From Planctomycetaceae bacterium (GTDB lineage: Bacteria > Planctomycetota > Planctomycetia > Planctomycetales > Planctomycetaceae): DNA of 34,981 nucleotides. Below the pieces are notes generated by a model, which saw only the letters and a list, made by a program, of their open reading frames with translations, was not told the DNA's origin and made no database searches. The DNA is taken from NCBI GenBank assembly GCA_028284145.1, contig JANQSH010000133.1, positions 1-34,981 of the forward strand, written 5' to 3'. Below, one piece after another: positions 17,102 through 26,531 of this stretch; the first letter of the stretch is position 1; each line of letters begins with the position of its first letter. A program made the position numbers and the translations under genes.

Positions 17102-17395
17102 TCAAGCCTGTTGATCCAGACAGATTTCATACGAAGCATTGCCGATCGTAATTCGATCTCCATGCATCAACAGTGATTCTCGAATTGTGCATCCATTCAA
17201 TTTGGTTCCTTGCCGGGAACCGAGGTCGCGAACAACCAGCTGGCCAGAAACCTCTTCAATAGTGCATTGAAATCGGCTTTCTGACCGGACTTGCACCCCA
17301 GCATCGCCGCCACGACCAAGTACGACAGGAAATCGCTCCAGAGGAATATGATCTTCGTCCGTGTTCGACTGAAGACACTTGATGGTGGCTTTCAT
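17102..17395 (-). CDS. Small FHA-domain protein
   Basis: A 97-residue protein that is essentially one forkhead-associated domain. Recognisable strands are FPVVLGRGGDAGVQV, SGQLVVRDLGSRQGTKLNG and MHGDRITIGNASYEI. FHA domains bind phosphothreonine peptides. Two usual ligand contacts differ: the His of the SxxH motif appears as Gln (SRFQCTI) and the Asn of SRNGT is Gln (SRQGT), so phosphopeptide binding may be altered. The ATG at 17395 is chosen because AGG lies 9 nt upstream; a GTG at 17404 is an alternative and would add three residues. It is upstream of the ACP gene on the same strand, but with a 233-bp gap. Confidence 0.85.
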   Translation of the reverse strand: MKATIKCLQSNTDEDHIPLERFPVVLGRGGDAGVQVRSESRFQCTIEEVSGQLVVRDLGSRQGTKLNGCTIRESLLMHGDRITIGNASYEICLDQQA

Positions 17396-18007
17396 CCGTT
17401 TCACCCTGATTCAAAACGGCATTTACGCAGGTTGTCCGATGCAAGTCAAGTATTCATAACGCTTTTCGAGAAACCAGCGCCAGCAGTCGACTTTCATTTG
17501 AATCGAGATTCAACCCGCACATTGTCAGTTTGCAGGGAATCACCACTCCAACGTATTCCACCTGTTCTCCGGGATTTCAAGTTGGTCAGCATTTTGCGAA
17601 TGAAGTCGTAGCAGGCCCAGATCCTGCTGATTCTTTCACAATTGTTGGCCGAAAACCCGCGATGCTTTCACCGCCATTCAATCAAAAATTGCGGAATGTG
17701 CGTCTTCAACATCGTTCTACGATAATGTATCGCTTTAGTTGAGGTTGGCAATTCCGAAATAGATCGACGTTCAGTTACAGCATCGATTCGACACTCAATT
17801 TACTGATCACTCCTGAATCCCGGTTCGAATCGAGAAAAAGGTGGGTTGGCAAGTATTGCCAATTTGTGGAGGGAACTTCCCCAATCGCAGAAACTTAACA
17901 TGACCGTTTCGTGACCAAATGTCAATAGTTGAAACGGTCATATTGGAGATTGTATAAAAATTTGTCGCTTGGCAGTGCTTCTGAATTCGGAGCGAGGTTC
18001 CCTGCCA
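17396..18007. other. Non-coding gap with inverted repeats
   Basis: No convincing gene in about 610 bp. Two inverted repeats stand out: TTGGCAAGTATTGCCAA (17846-17862, 7-bp arms, 3-nt centre) and an 11-bp perfect pair ATGACCGTTTC (17900-17910) and GAAACGGTCAT (17931-17941). Both could be operator or transcript-end structures; no associated gene is evident. Confidence 0.4.
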
Positions 18008-18106
18008 GAGCGTATTACGCTCTATTGTGGCGCGATGCACGTCCTTTGATCTGCAAATACAGGCTCCCACGAGCGAAAAGTGTCACATGAAAAGGTAAAC
18101 TGCTCT
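18008..18106 (+). repeat. MITE-like element, copy 5 (complete)
   Basis: A 99-bp complete copy from AGAGCGTATTACGCTCT to GTAAACTGCTCT, almost identical to copy 1. It contains a CTGCAAATACAG hairpin core. It is followed at once by a half copy. Confidence 0.92.
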
Positions 18107-18108
18107 AG

Positions 18109-18155
18109 AAGCCTCCACGAGCCAGAAACGTCACACCAGAACGTAAACTGTCTGT
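18109..18155 (+). repeat. Half copy of the MITE-like element in tandem
   Basis: GCCTCCACGAGCCAGAAACG...ACGTAAACTGTCT repeats the right half of the preceding element with about 80% identity by eye. The left half is missing, so this is either an older truncated copy or the result of insertion of copy 5 next to or into an earlier one. Confidence 0.7.
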
Positions 18156-18256
18156 TGACAGTTCCAAATGAGTACTGTTCCAAACGAGGTTCAGGCTGCC
18201 ACAGACAAAAAAAACCATCGGACAATGGTCTGATAGCCACAGGAGAGTTCTGGCTC

Positions 18257-18727
18257 ATGTTCAAGAGAGGTCCATTGTTACATGTTGTGCTCTACCAGCC
18301 CGATATTCCGCAGAACACCGGTAATATCGGCCGTACTTGTGTTGCGATTGGAGCCAAGCTGTGGCTGATCCGCCCTTTGGGATTTCGACTTGATGAGAAG
18401 CACCTGCGGCGCGCGGGGATGGATTACTGGCAATACCTCAAATGGGAAGCAGTCGATAGCCTTGCTGAAGTCGAAGCGCGCCTGGTCGAGCGGAACTGGT
18501 GGTACCTGACAAAGACAGCCACGCGGCTGGTCTGGGATGCCCGATTTGAACGGGGCGACGTGCTGTTATTTGGTAGTGAATCGCGCGGGTTGCCGGAGAG
18601 TGTGTTGAATCAGCAGCCAATTCGCAATTTGAAACTTCCAATGCACGAAACGGTCCGCAGTTTGAACCTGGCGAGTACTGTCAATACCATCGCCTACGAA
18701 GCGGTACGGCAGTTCGGCGGGCTATGA
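18257..18727 (+). CDS. trmL: tRNA (cytidine/uridine-34 2'-O)-methyltransferase TrmL, SPOUT family
   Basis: A 156-residue protein, matching the usual TrmL length of about 157. It begins with a typical [20 protein letters not shown] block (residues 9-28). SPOUT knot motifs are present: [11 protein letters not shown] (about 103-113) and [19 protein letters not shown] (134-152), which form the S-adenosylmethionine pocket. TrmL methylates the ribose of the wobble base 34 in tRNA-Leu isoacceptors in the cytoplasm. The frame stays open upstream to 18080, but that part is translated repeat sequence; the ATG at 18257 follows AGGAGAG with a good spacing and matches the family start. It is a single gene, with the MITE-like copies just upstream. 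Confidence 0.95.
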   Translation: MFKRGPLLHVVLYQPDIPQNTGNIGRTCVAIGAKLWLIRPLGFRLDEKHLRRAGMDYWQYLKWEAVDSLAEVEARLVERNWWYLTKTATRLVWDARFERGDVLLFGSESRGLPESVLNQQPIRNLKLPMHETVRSLNLASTVNTIAYEAVRQFGGL

Positions 18728-18911
18728 ATTGGTGGCCATTCTTTCTCAGGGTTGATTTCAGGTGTGTATGCCCGAGTCGTGCAAGCGACAAGCAGTCCTT
18801 TTCTGGCGTGTCGTTGCATGTGGCGGTACCGTGTCGATACCTCGATGAAGAATGAGATTCCTGCACTTGGGATGTGCGACAACTCGGCAAGTTTGCGAAG
18901 ACCGACTCCCG
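18728..18911. other. Gap between convergent genes
   Basis: A 184-bp gap between trmL and the convergent aas-like gene. No gene and no strong terminator hairpin is visible. It contains GGCGGTACCGTGTCGATACC, similar to the hairpin segment at 30858-30885. Confidence 0.35.
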
Positions 18912-21900
18912 TCAGCTCGCTTTGGATTGCGGTTCGGTCGGTCCGAAGGCATCCATTGCCGTGTCTTTTACCTTTTTCAGGTCCATTTTTCCTGTTCCCA
19001 ACACTGGAATCTCTTCAACTTCAAGAAAGCTGTCGCGGCTGGGAATCCAGATGTTGGGTAATCCGGAATCGGCAAGTTGTTTCAGAATTTTGTCAATCGG
19101 CTTCTGCAACTCTCGGTGCAGGACAATAATTCGCTCCCCTTTTTTGCTGTCCGGAACGGCTGTCACGGCAACGTTCAATTGACCATCTTCATCTCTGTCG
19201 TCACCATTGCCATCGACAATTGCGGCCAGCGTCTCTTCGATGCGAATGTGCGGGACCATTTCGCCACCAATTTTGGAAAACCGGCTTTGCCGCCCTGTAA
19301 TTTCAATGAAGCCATCCTCATGGATTCGGGCGAAATCTCCCGTGTCGTACCAACCCTCGCGAATGACTTTCGCAGTTTTTTCCGGTTGATTCAGATAGCC
19401 AAGCATCACGTTCGGGCCAGTGATTTTCAGCAGGCCTTCCCGTTCGTTCCCGCAGTCGGCACCCGTCTCGGCATCGACGACCTTTGCGCGACAGTAGGGC
19501 AAAATTCGTCCAACTGTTCCCATCCGCTTGCCGTTCTGCTCCGCCTGCACGGATCGGTTTTCCGGCACGTTGACAGCCGCGACGGGAGATAACTCAGTCG
19601 TTCCATAACCTTCGGAAGGCTCGACACCGAATTTCTCCTTGAACTGAGCCGCCAGATCCTGCGGTAGTTTTTCCGCACCGACAATCACGGTATCCAGCTT
19701 CGCCATCTGTTCTTTGGAGCAACGCTTGAGGTAAGTTCGCAGGAATGTCGGTGTGGCGATCATGATCGTCGTGCCGTGCCGCTCGCTCAACTTGCCAACC
19801 GTTCGGCCATCCAACGGGTTGAAGTGATAAACGGTTTTGGGCGGCAGACAGAGCGATAACCAGAGTCCTCCGGTGAATCCCATTGAATGGAAGAATGGTA
19901 ACACGCCCAGTAGCACATCCTTGTTCGTCAGGTGGAAGAGATGGTCGATTGCATCGAGATTCGATTTCACATTGTTTTGCGAGAGCATCACACCTTTCGG
20001 TTCTCCGGTGGAACCCGAAGTGAAGATGACGGTCAACAGGTCATCCGAGGAAATCGATTTCAGACCCAACGTGCGATCGTGGATGGCAGCGGGAACGAGG
20101 TATGCCGCCGCCGCACCACGCAACTTGTCGATCGCCCCGACCTTCTCCTTCAGGTCTTCCAGGTAGACGATTTCGGCTCCCTCAATATTGAACGGCTTCT
20201 GCTCCAGGAATTTGCGGCTGGTCAGTACATGTTTTAACCCGCACTGCTTGACGCAGTAATTCAGCACATCCTCGGAAAGTGTGTAATTCAGGTTGACGGC
20301 AACGCGTTTCGACAGCGCAAGAGCGCTATTCACCACGACTGTACCCGATGATGGCGGCAGCAAAACGCCGACCATTTTTTCATCCGCGTCGAGCACATGT
20401 TTGTTGAGCAGGCGTCGCATGATGAACGTGCTGGCCAGCAGTTTCCCGCCAGTCAGCTCAGCACCAGTGGAATCGGTGACTTTGGGACGAAACAGGCTTT
20501 TTTTCGCAGTTCGCAGAAAAGCACGAGGGGGGACCATTTCACGTTCCTTCCTTCGCAGGGCAGATTCGACGCCGATTTGTTGCACGGCTTGTTCGACGTC
20601 GTGAATTGTTTCGGGATGTATAAAGGGTTTTCCAAACGAGATCGAGACCGGATAGGGCCATTGAGACGGTCTTTTCCAGAAAAACCGGCCACCTTTGAAG
20701 CTGAAAATGCTACCCCAGAGTTCATCGAGATAAACGGGGATCACGGGGATTTCGGTTCCCTTGATGATCCGCATCATCCCCTTCTGGAATGGCTGCATCT
20801 GACCGGTGCGCGTCAGTGACCCTTCCGGAAAGATGCAAACCAGTTCGCCGTTGAGTGCAGCATCACGGGCCTCATTCAACGCGGCAACGATCGCCTTGGG
20901 ACCATCTTCGGCCTTAACGGGAATGACCTGGAACTGTTTGGCGAGCCAACGGAGTTTTGGATTGCGGGAATAGTCTGCATAGACCAGAAAGCGAATGGGG
21001 CGTGATGAGACAAGCGTCAGCAGGATGCCATCCAGCCAGGTTACATGATTGGCTACCAGCAACGCCCCACCCCGCTCCGGCAAGTTTTTCCGACCATGAA
21101 TCCGCACGCGGTAAACAAACAAAGACAAGATCCAGACGATAAACCGCAGGGTCATTGCCGGCATTAACAGGAATGCATAGATAGCGACCGGGACCGTTCC
21201 CAATCCCGCGATGAGAAAAATGGTTTCCGGCTTTAGCTGCAAGTAGTCGTGCAGGAACCAGAACAGTCCCGCAACACCCATCATAAAAGCAAATGCGACG
21301 AAGTTGGCCGCTGCGAGAATGGTGCCACGCGATTTCGGTTCGCTGCGATGCTGCAGATTTGCTTCCAAAGGCACATTGAACAGACCGGACGAAATACCCA
21401 GAAAGAACAATGCAATGCCGCTGAAATAGAACGCGGTTCGGGTTGATGTTTCGACCATCGGGTCGAACGCATTGTTCGTGACCAGTAGCGCAATTGAACT
21501 GACAGTGATACCGACGGCCCCCAGGGGCACGATTCCCAGTTCCACCGAACCGCGCGAGGCAAGACCGGCCAGCACACTTCCCGCTCCCAGCCCGGCAACC
21601 AGAACCGCCAGCAGGATGCCAACCTCCAGTTTGTCCAAACCCATGTTGGAACCGTAGGGATCGATATTCATCTGCGCCAGGGAAGCAAGCAACCAGAAAA
21701 AGGCAATTCCCAAAGCGGTTCTCAACAAAGCGGCATTGGACGCCAGCAGTTTGAGGTTGCGACAGGTGTCGGTGATGGGATTCAGTGTCGGCTCGCGGTC
21801 TGGATTCGCAGCCGGGAGTTTGCGAATCATCAGACTTGTTCCCAGGCCTGTTACGGCGACGCCGATGAGTGCGACTGCGGCTGGCCAGAGTGTTGACAAC

Positions 21901-22451
21901 CCGGCAGGTTCCGTGAGCGAAGGTTGAAACCTTTCAAATAACCAGAACCCACTGATCGTTCCCAGTGCTGCCGCGATAACAGTGACCAGTCCCATCAAGC
22001 CATTCCCTTTCGAGAGATACTTGACTTTGAGGATCTCAGGAATCGCACCGAATTTGGACGGTGCAAACAGGGCGCTTTGAGCGCCCATCATCGCGACTAC
22101 GGCAAACAGCAGGTAGATGTTCCCCCACATCAGCCCGGCCAGGCCGAGAATCATCAGCAACACTTCGGCCACCTTGCAGATGACAATCACGGCTCGTTTG
22201 CTGAAGCGATCGGCGAGATAACCGGCTGCGGTTGCGAATAACAAGTATGGCAAAGTGAAACAGGCGAGCCCAAGTGACAACGCGCCGGCCACACCAATTC
22301 GTGGGTCCTGCTGCGCGACCGGAACGACAAGCCAGCGGAACATGTTGTCGTTCCACGCTCCCAGAAACTGGGTCAGCAACAGGCCGAGAAAACTGCGTGA
22401 ACCTGGTGCAGTTCGCAAATCAGCCGTAGCATTGCTCGACGTTTCGCTCAT
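18912..22451 (-). CDS. aas: MFS lysophospholipid transporter / PlsC acyltransferase / acyl-ACP synthetase fusion (LplT-Aas type)
   Basis: A 1,179-residue three-part protein. Residues 15-430 form a 12-helix MFS transporter like LplT, which flips lysophospholipids inward. Residues 445-650 are a PlsC acyltransferase with the HX4D motif His469-Asp474 (NHVTWLD) and the FPEGSLTRTG motif at 541-550. Residues about 660-1170 are an AMP-forming ligase with TSGSTGEPKG (811-820), EGYGTTE (947-953) and YDTGDFARIHEDG. Together these take up lysophospholipid, activate a fatty acid on an internal carrier, and re-acylate the lipid at the inner membrane. In E. coli LplT and Aas are separate; here they are one chain. 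The ATG at 22451 (GGGAAA upstream) is preferred to an in-frame TTG at 22478. It stands alone; the next gene upstream is over 300 bp away. Confidence 0.93.
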   Translation of the reverse strand: MSETSSNATADLRTAPGSRSFLGLLLTQFLGAWNDNMFRWLVVPVAQQDPRIGVAGALSLGLACFTLPYLLFATAAGYLADRFSKRAVIVICKVAEVLLMILGLAGLMWGNIYLLFAVVAMMGAQSALFAPSKFGAIPEILKVKYLSKGNGLMGLVTVIAAALGTISGFWLFERFQPSLTEPAGLSTLWPAAVALIGVAVTGLGTSLMIRKLPAANPDREPTLNPITDTCRNLKLLASNAALLRTALGIAFFWLLASLAQMNIDPYGSNMGLDKLEVGILLAVLVAGLGAGSVLAGLASRGSVELGIVPLGAVGITVSSIALLVTNNAFDPMVETSTRTAFYFSGIALFFLGISSGLFNVPLEANLQHRSEPKSRGTILAAANFVAFAFMMGVAGLFWFLHDYLQLKPETIFLIAGLGTVPVAIYAFLLMPAMTLRFIVWILSLFVYRVRIHGRKNLPERGGALLVANHVTWLDGILLTLVSSRPIRFLVYADYSRNPKLRWLAKQFQVIPVKAEDGPKAIVAALNEARDAALNGELVCIFPEGSLTRTGQMQPFQKGMMRIIKGTEIPVIPVYLDELWGSIFSFKGGRFFWKRPSQWPYPVSISFGKPFIHPETIHDVEQAVQQIGVESALRRKEREMVPPRAFLRTAKKSLFRPKVTDSTGAELTGGKLLASTFIMRRLLNKHVLDADEKMVGVLLPPSSGTVVVNSALALSKRVAVNLNYTLSEDVLNYCVKQCGLKHVLTSRKFLEQKPFNIEGAEIVYLEDLKEKVGAIDKLRGAAAAYLVPAAIHDRTLGLKSISSDDLLTVIFTSGSTGEPKGVMLSQNNVKSNLDAIDHLFHLTNKDVLLGVLPFFHSMGFTGGLWLSLCLPPKTVYHFNPLDGRTVGKLSERHGTTIMIATPTFLRTYLKRCSKEQMAKLDTVIVGAEKLPQDLAAQFKEKFGVEPSEGYGTTELSPVAAVNVPENRSVQAEQNGKRMGTVGRILPYCRAKVVDAETGADCGNEREGLLKITGPNVMLGYLNQPEKTAKVIREGWYDTGDFARIHEDGFIEITGRQSRFSKIGGEMVPHIRIEETLAAIVDGNGDDRDEDGQLNVAVTAVPDSKKGERIIVLHRELQKPIDKILKQLADSGLPNIWIPSRDSFLEVEEIPVLGTGKMDLKKVKDTAMDAFGPTEPQSKAS

Positions 22452-22765
22452 CGTTTTTTCCCGGACATGAGAAATCAAACGAGACTGGATCGAAAGAGTG
22501 AGTGGCAGACAACGCCGAAAATGTGTGGTAAGTCTTTACCAGTGCAGCGTGACACCTGGGAGTTAGGGTTGATAAAGTGACAAGGAGTGACAACGGAGCA
22601 GGTTATGTCAATCCGGTATCCTGAAGCAAAGCCTTGACAAGGCACCAGTCCATAATATCGATCAATTCTCGGCAGGCCAAGGTTGAATGCGCAATTCGCA
22701 TTGCCCGCACCTGTCTGGGCGATATCAGTCGGAAAATATCACGCCGATGTAGACGATGATGGCAA
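22452..22765. other. Non-coding gap between aas-like and ridA-like genes
   Basis: A 314-bp gap without a gene. It contains the palindrome GCCTTGACAAGGC at 22631-22643, the same sequence as at 15558-15570 in reverse. The promoter of the aas-like gene should lie in the left part, but none is obvious. Confidence 0.4.
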
Positions 22766-23233
22766 TCAATCGTCAGACACTTGCACCCAGAGCGCGACTT
22801 CCACGGCCGCATCGAGAGGAAGTTCATTCACGCCGACCGCAAAACGCGAGTGTTTGCCCGCTTCGCCAAACAACTCGACCAGAAAATCGGACGCGCCATT
22901 GAGGACTTTCGGCTGATTGGTAAACCCATCTGCTGAATTGACGAAGCCCTCCACCCGTACAATTCTCGTGATCTTGTCGAGATCACCGATACTGGCTTTG
23001 ATTTGAGATAACGCGTTGATCGTGCAGATCCGGGCGGCATGGCTGCCATCGACTTCGTGCAGGTCCTTCCCCACCTTGCCACGGAAGATGATCTCCCTGG
23101 CAAGAACCGGTAGTTGGCCGCTGGTGACAATCAGGTTTCCCGTGCGAACTGTGGGGACATAGGAACCGACTGCCGCCGGAGGCCTGGGCAGGATTTCCCC
23201 CATCTCTTTCAGGCGTTCTTCGACCCAACTCAT
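22766..23233 (-). CDS. RidA/YjgF/UK114 family protein
   Basis: A 155-residue RidA-like protein. The start [42 protein letters not shown] matches the subgroup with an N-terminal helix, slightly longer than the classic 128-residue RidA. The signature region [19 protein letters not shown] keeps the Arg that in RidA holds the carboxylate of the 2-iminoacid substrate. RidA enzymes are cytoplasmic trimers that hydrolyse reactive enamine/imine intermediates of PLP enzymes to ketoacids; whether this subgroup has that activity is uncertain. AGGAG lies 6 nt before the ATG. No PLP enzyme is adjacent. Confidence 0.92.
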   Translation of the reverse strand: MSWVEERLKEMGEILPRPPAAVGSYVPTVRTGNLIVTSGQLPVLAREIIFRGKVGKDLHEVDGSHAARICTINALSQIKASIGDLDKITRIVRVEGFVNSADGFTNQPKVLNGASDFLVELFGEAGKHSRFAVGVNELPLDAAVEVALWVQVSDD

Positions 23234-23691
23234 GATTCACTCCTCGCTGATTACGTTGACGATGTGTCACTTCTGTTCGCGTATGTTTACTGCATTGTAT
23301 CGTGATCAGCCGATGGTGGAAAAACAAGTATCGAAAAAGCTGACTCTCCCAGAACTCAGGTTGACGAGCAAACCGGGTTATCCTGCGAAAGTAACCACGT
23401 TCGTGAGAATGTGGCTTGAATGCTGTGGCTCGAATGCTGATCACACCACGCTTTGACAAGCGCGTAATACGCTCTGGAAAATGCGAATTGCCTGATTCCC
23501 GATATCAGGCATCAAGGCTGATTGAGAGTCGATTGAGAGCCAGAGAACACCGTGGGAGTTGAAGTGAAGCCGTCAATTCATGGAAAATGTTCTCTCAAAT
23601 TACTGGGAACTTTCCTGGCAGAGGGGCGTCCAAACGGCACGTTCAGGTTTTTCGCGTGATGTTTGACAACATTGGAAGTATTGATCGCAAC
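23234..23691. other. Divergent intergenic region
   Basis: It lies between ridA (-) and the DUF1549/DUF1553 gene (+). It holds GCGTAATACGCTCT (about 23462-23475), a lone terminus of the dispersed element, and a 7-bp hairpin GCCTGAT/ATCAGGC (23490-23496, 23504-23510). An in-frame ATG at 23587 lies here, but it would push the signal sequence about 50 residues into the protein. No further gene is seen. Confidence 0.4.
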
Positions 23692-26478
23692 ATGCTTTGC
23701 CACTTTCTCAAATCTGAACTGCCGTGCCATCGGGACCACCAATCGGCAAGGTTGCGAAAAAATGGTGTTGCGTGTTGTGTTTTTTCGCTGGCACTGTTAT
23801 TTGCTTTCGATGGCCGGACTGATCCGCCAGTTGAAGCGAGGAAATCAAAGTCGCCGGTTACTGCAAACCTCCAACAACCGGCAGTCAGCAAACCTCGCCC
23901 GGTATTACGGTCTTTGCCATCCAAAAAGTTTTTGCCGTCCAAAAATCTGTCATCATCCGGAAGGCGGAACTTGTCCCGTTTTCATGTTGCACCGGTGAAC
24001 CGACGTTTGAGTCCATCTGATGGCGGGATTCCTGACCTGGATGCGTCTGGATTGATCGACGAAGAAGTTCATGATGACGACGAAGCGTTTGACGACGTTG
24101 ACGACGAGAAAGAGCGACATCAACTCTGGTCATTCAATCCGCCCAGGAAGTACCGCACGCCAGCCACGGATTTTTCCAACTGGCCACGGACGAAGGTCGA
24201 CACATTTGTTCTCCAGCAGTTGAAGAACGCCGGGATCAAGCCGAGTGCCGACACCAGCCGGGCAACGCTGATTCGACGTCTCTCGTACGATTTGCGTGGT
24301 TTGCCACCCACGCCGGAGGAAGTGAAGAGTTTTCAGGCGGATGCACGTCCTGATGTATATCACAGGCTTGTCGAGCGATATCTGGCAGATGAAAATTTTG
24401 GAGTCGCCTGGGGGCAATACTGGCTGGATGTTGTGCGGTATGACGATACCAACGGATTCGAGAAGGATGACTTTCGTCCCAATGCCTGGCGATACCGCGA
24501 TTATGTCGTGAAAGCATTCAATACCGACAAGCCTTACGATCAGTTTCTTCGAGAACAAATCGCGGGCGATGAATTGATCCTCGGACCGAACGATCCAGAT
24601 CGCGCGGAAAAATGGATTGCGACCGGTTTTCTGCGGCTTGGTTCGTGGGACAGCACGGCTGACATATTCGGACGTGAAGACCGTTCGCGCGATCAGTTGC
24701 TCGCCGATGTCGTTGAGACGACCAGTGCGGCGTTTCTCGGCATGACCCTCAGTTGTGCTCGCTGTCATGATCACAAGTATGATCCGATTCCACAAACCGA
24801 TTATTACCGGTTGCAGGCGTTTTTCGCCGGCGTGAAATTTCGTGACGATGTCATCATTGATTCGCCACACGAGCGAAAGCTGATCGATCATCTCAATCGC
24901 AAAATTGATGCTGATCTGACATTGCTGAGACAACAGCAGCAGGAACTCTTGGCGCCGGTGCGACTCCGCGCGATTGAAGCCCGGAAGGCGTTGTTTCCCC
25001 CCGACATTCTTCGGGATTTGCAGATTCCTGAACCGGCTCGATCACCCGCTGTTCAACGACGGTTGGAACCCTATCTGGCGAGAATCCAGTTTTCAGACAG
25101 CGATCTGGCGGAGGTTCTGTCTCCAACGCTGAAGGGGGAGTACAAGTCACTCGCCGGCCAAATTGCCAATCTGAGGATTCAGCGGAAACCACACGCCCGG
25201 GCAATGGCGATGTCGGATTATGCACAAAAGATCCCGCCAACGTTCCGCCTGGATCAGGGGGATTATCGTCACCCGCTTGAAGAGGTGCATCCTGGTTTTT
25301 TGTCAGCGATCGGTTCTCTTGATATCCACATTGACACAGAGCAAGGTCGATCAACCAGCGGTCGTCGCAAAGCTTTGGCGGAATGGATTGCTTCTGCGGA
25401 TAATCCTTTGACCGCGCGCGTGATGGTGAATCGGGTCTGGCAGAAACTGCTGGGGCGCGGTCTGGTTGAGACGCCGAATGATTTCGGCTCACAGGGGACC
25501 GAGCCAACGCATCCCGAATTGTTGGATCGACTCGCAATCGAGTTTGTCGAGAATAACTGGAGTGTCAAGCATCTGGTACGCACAATTGTGATGTCATCTG
25601 TCTATCGGCAGCAGTCCGCAACCAATCCGGTTGCCACGAAAGTCGATCCACACAACCGGTTGTTCTGGCGACAGAATGTCAAACGGCTCGATGCCGAAAA
25701 TCTGCGTGATTCGATGCTGATGGTCTCGGGTCGATTGGACGAGCGGTTTTCTGGTCCTCCAGTCTGGCCGGCGCTGGAAAAGAAAATGATTCTGGAACGA
25801 CCTGCTGTGCTGGAGTGGGTGAACAAAGCGCATGAAGGTCGGCTGCAAGGCTGGTATGCCGATCCGCCCGGAAGCGACAACGTGCGGAGCCTCTTCCTGA
25901 TTCAGAAACGGACTGTCCCCCTACCCTTTCTTCAGGTTTTCGATCTGCCGGAACGAACGCTGTCATGCGGACGGCGAAACCAAACGACTGTTGCACCACA
26001 GGCGTTGGCTTTGTTGAACAGTCCATTCAGCAGCCGGACCGCGTTGTTGCTGGCACGACGGTTGCGAAGCGAAGGTCATCAGGAGGCTCCCCATCAGATT
26101 CGCCGGTTGTATTCCATCGCGTTGTCGCGAGAGCCGGACGCCGAGGAAATGAAACTTTGCCTCTCGTTGTTGGCGACACATGAAGCACAACACCGCCAGT
26201 TGAATGAGCCACTGCTTGTGTCAACGCGGAAACAATACCTCAGAAAGGCACGTGGACAGCAGACACAAATGACCGCTCCCCAGACTCCTTTGAAGCAATC
26301 GCTTCGGCAGGTGACTTCAAAAAAGTGTTGGACTCCCGAATTTCCAACCGACGACTCGCGTCCCTGGCTGAAGAGACAGCCGCTTCCACTGGAGCAGCCT
26401 CACAACGCGCAGGAAGCGGCGTTGACCGATCTTTGTCGGCTGGTTTTTAACCTGAACGAATTTGTCTACATCGACTGA
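23692..26478 (+). CDS. DUF1549/DUF1553 planctomycete secreted protein (PSCyt2/PSD1)
   Basis: A 928-residue protein from the ATG at 23692, or 963 from the ATG at 23587. The later start places a signal-peptide-like stretch (RLRKNGVACCVFSLALLFAF) near the N-terminus, which I prefer. DUF1549 spans about 165-375 (VDTFVLQQLKNAG, RRLSYDLRGLPPTPEEV, WGQYWLDVVRYDDTNGFEKD) and includes a CxxCH haem-like motif at 355-359 (CARCHDHKYDP). DUF1553 covers about 555-840 (RRKALAEWIASADNPLTARV, NRVWQKLLGRGLVETPNDFG). The usual C-terminal end (ALTDLCRLVFNLNEFVYID) is separated from the domain body by a low-complexity insertion of about 60 residues. The PSCyt1 cytochrome domain often found at the N-terminus is absent. 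It forms a pair with the DUF1501 gene 53 bp downstream. The biochemical function is unknown. Confidence 0.93.
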   Translation: MLCHFLKSELPCHRDHQSARLRKNGVACCVFSLALLFAFDGRTDPPVEARKSKSPVTANLQQPAVSKPRPVLRSLPSKKFLPSKNLSSSGRRNLSRFHVAPVNRRLSPSDGGIPDLDASGLIDEEVHDDDEAFDDVDDEKERHQLWSFNPPRKYRTPATDFSNWPRTKVDTFVLQQLKNAGIKPSADTSRATLIRRLSYDLRGLPPTPEEVKSFQADARPDVYHRLVERYLADENFGVAWGQYWLDVVRYDDTNGFEKDDFRPNAWRYRDYVVKAFNTDKPYDQFLREQIAGDELILGPNDPDRAEKWIATGFLRLGSWDSTADIFGREDRSRDQLLADVVETTSAAFLGMTLSCARCHDHKYDPIPQTDYYRLQAFFAGVKFRDDVIIDSPHERKLIDHLNRKIDADLTLLRQQQQELLAPVRLRAIEARKALFPPDILRDLQIPEPARSPAVQRRLEPYLARIQFSDSDLAEVLSPTLKGEYKSLAGQIANLRIQRKPHARAMAMSDYAQKIPPTFRLDQGDYRHPLEEVHPGFLSAIGSLDIHIDTEQGRSTSGRRKALAEWIASADNPLTARVMVNRVWQKLLGRGLVETPNDFGSQGTEPTHPELLDRLAIEFVENNWSVKHLVRTIVMSSVYRQQSATNPVATKVDPHNRLFWRQNVKRLDAENLRDSMLMVSGRLDERFSGPPVWPALEKKMILERPAVLEWVNKAHEGRLQGWYADPPGSDNVRSLFLIQKRTVPLPFLQVFDLPERTLSCGRRNQTTVAPQALALLNSPFSSRTALLLARRLRSEGHQEAPHQIRRLYSIALSREPDAEEMKLCLSLLATHEAQHRQLNEPLLVSTRKQYLRKARGQQTQMTAPQTPLKQSLRQVTSKKCWTPEFPTDDSRPWLKRQPLPLEQPHNAQEAALTDLCRLVFNLNEFVYID

Positions 26479-26531
26479 CATGGACCTGATACGATTGGTT
26501 TTGAACAAGCGGACCAATTGAAATAACTGCG

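Noticed and set aside
26051..26066. Perfect sigma-54 consensus TGGCAC-GACGG-TTGCG inside the DUF1549/DUF1553 gene
   Set aside because: It encodes the conserved-looking LLARRLR stretch, and it lies about 470 bp before the DUF1501 start; probably coincidental.
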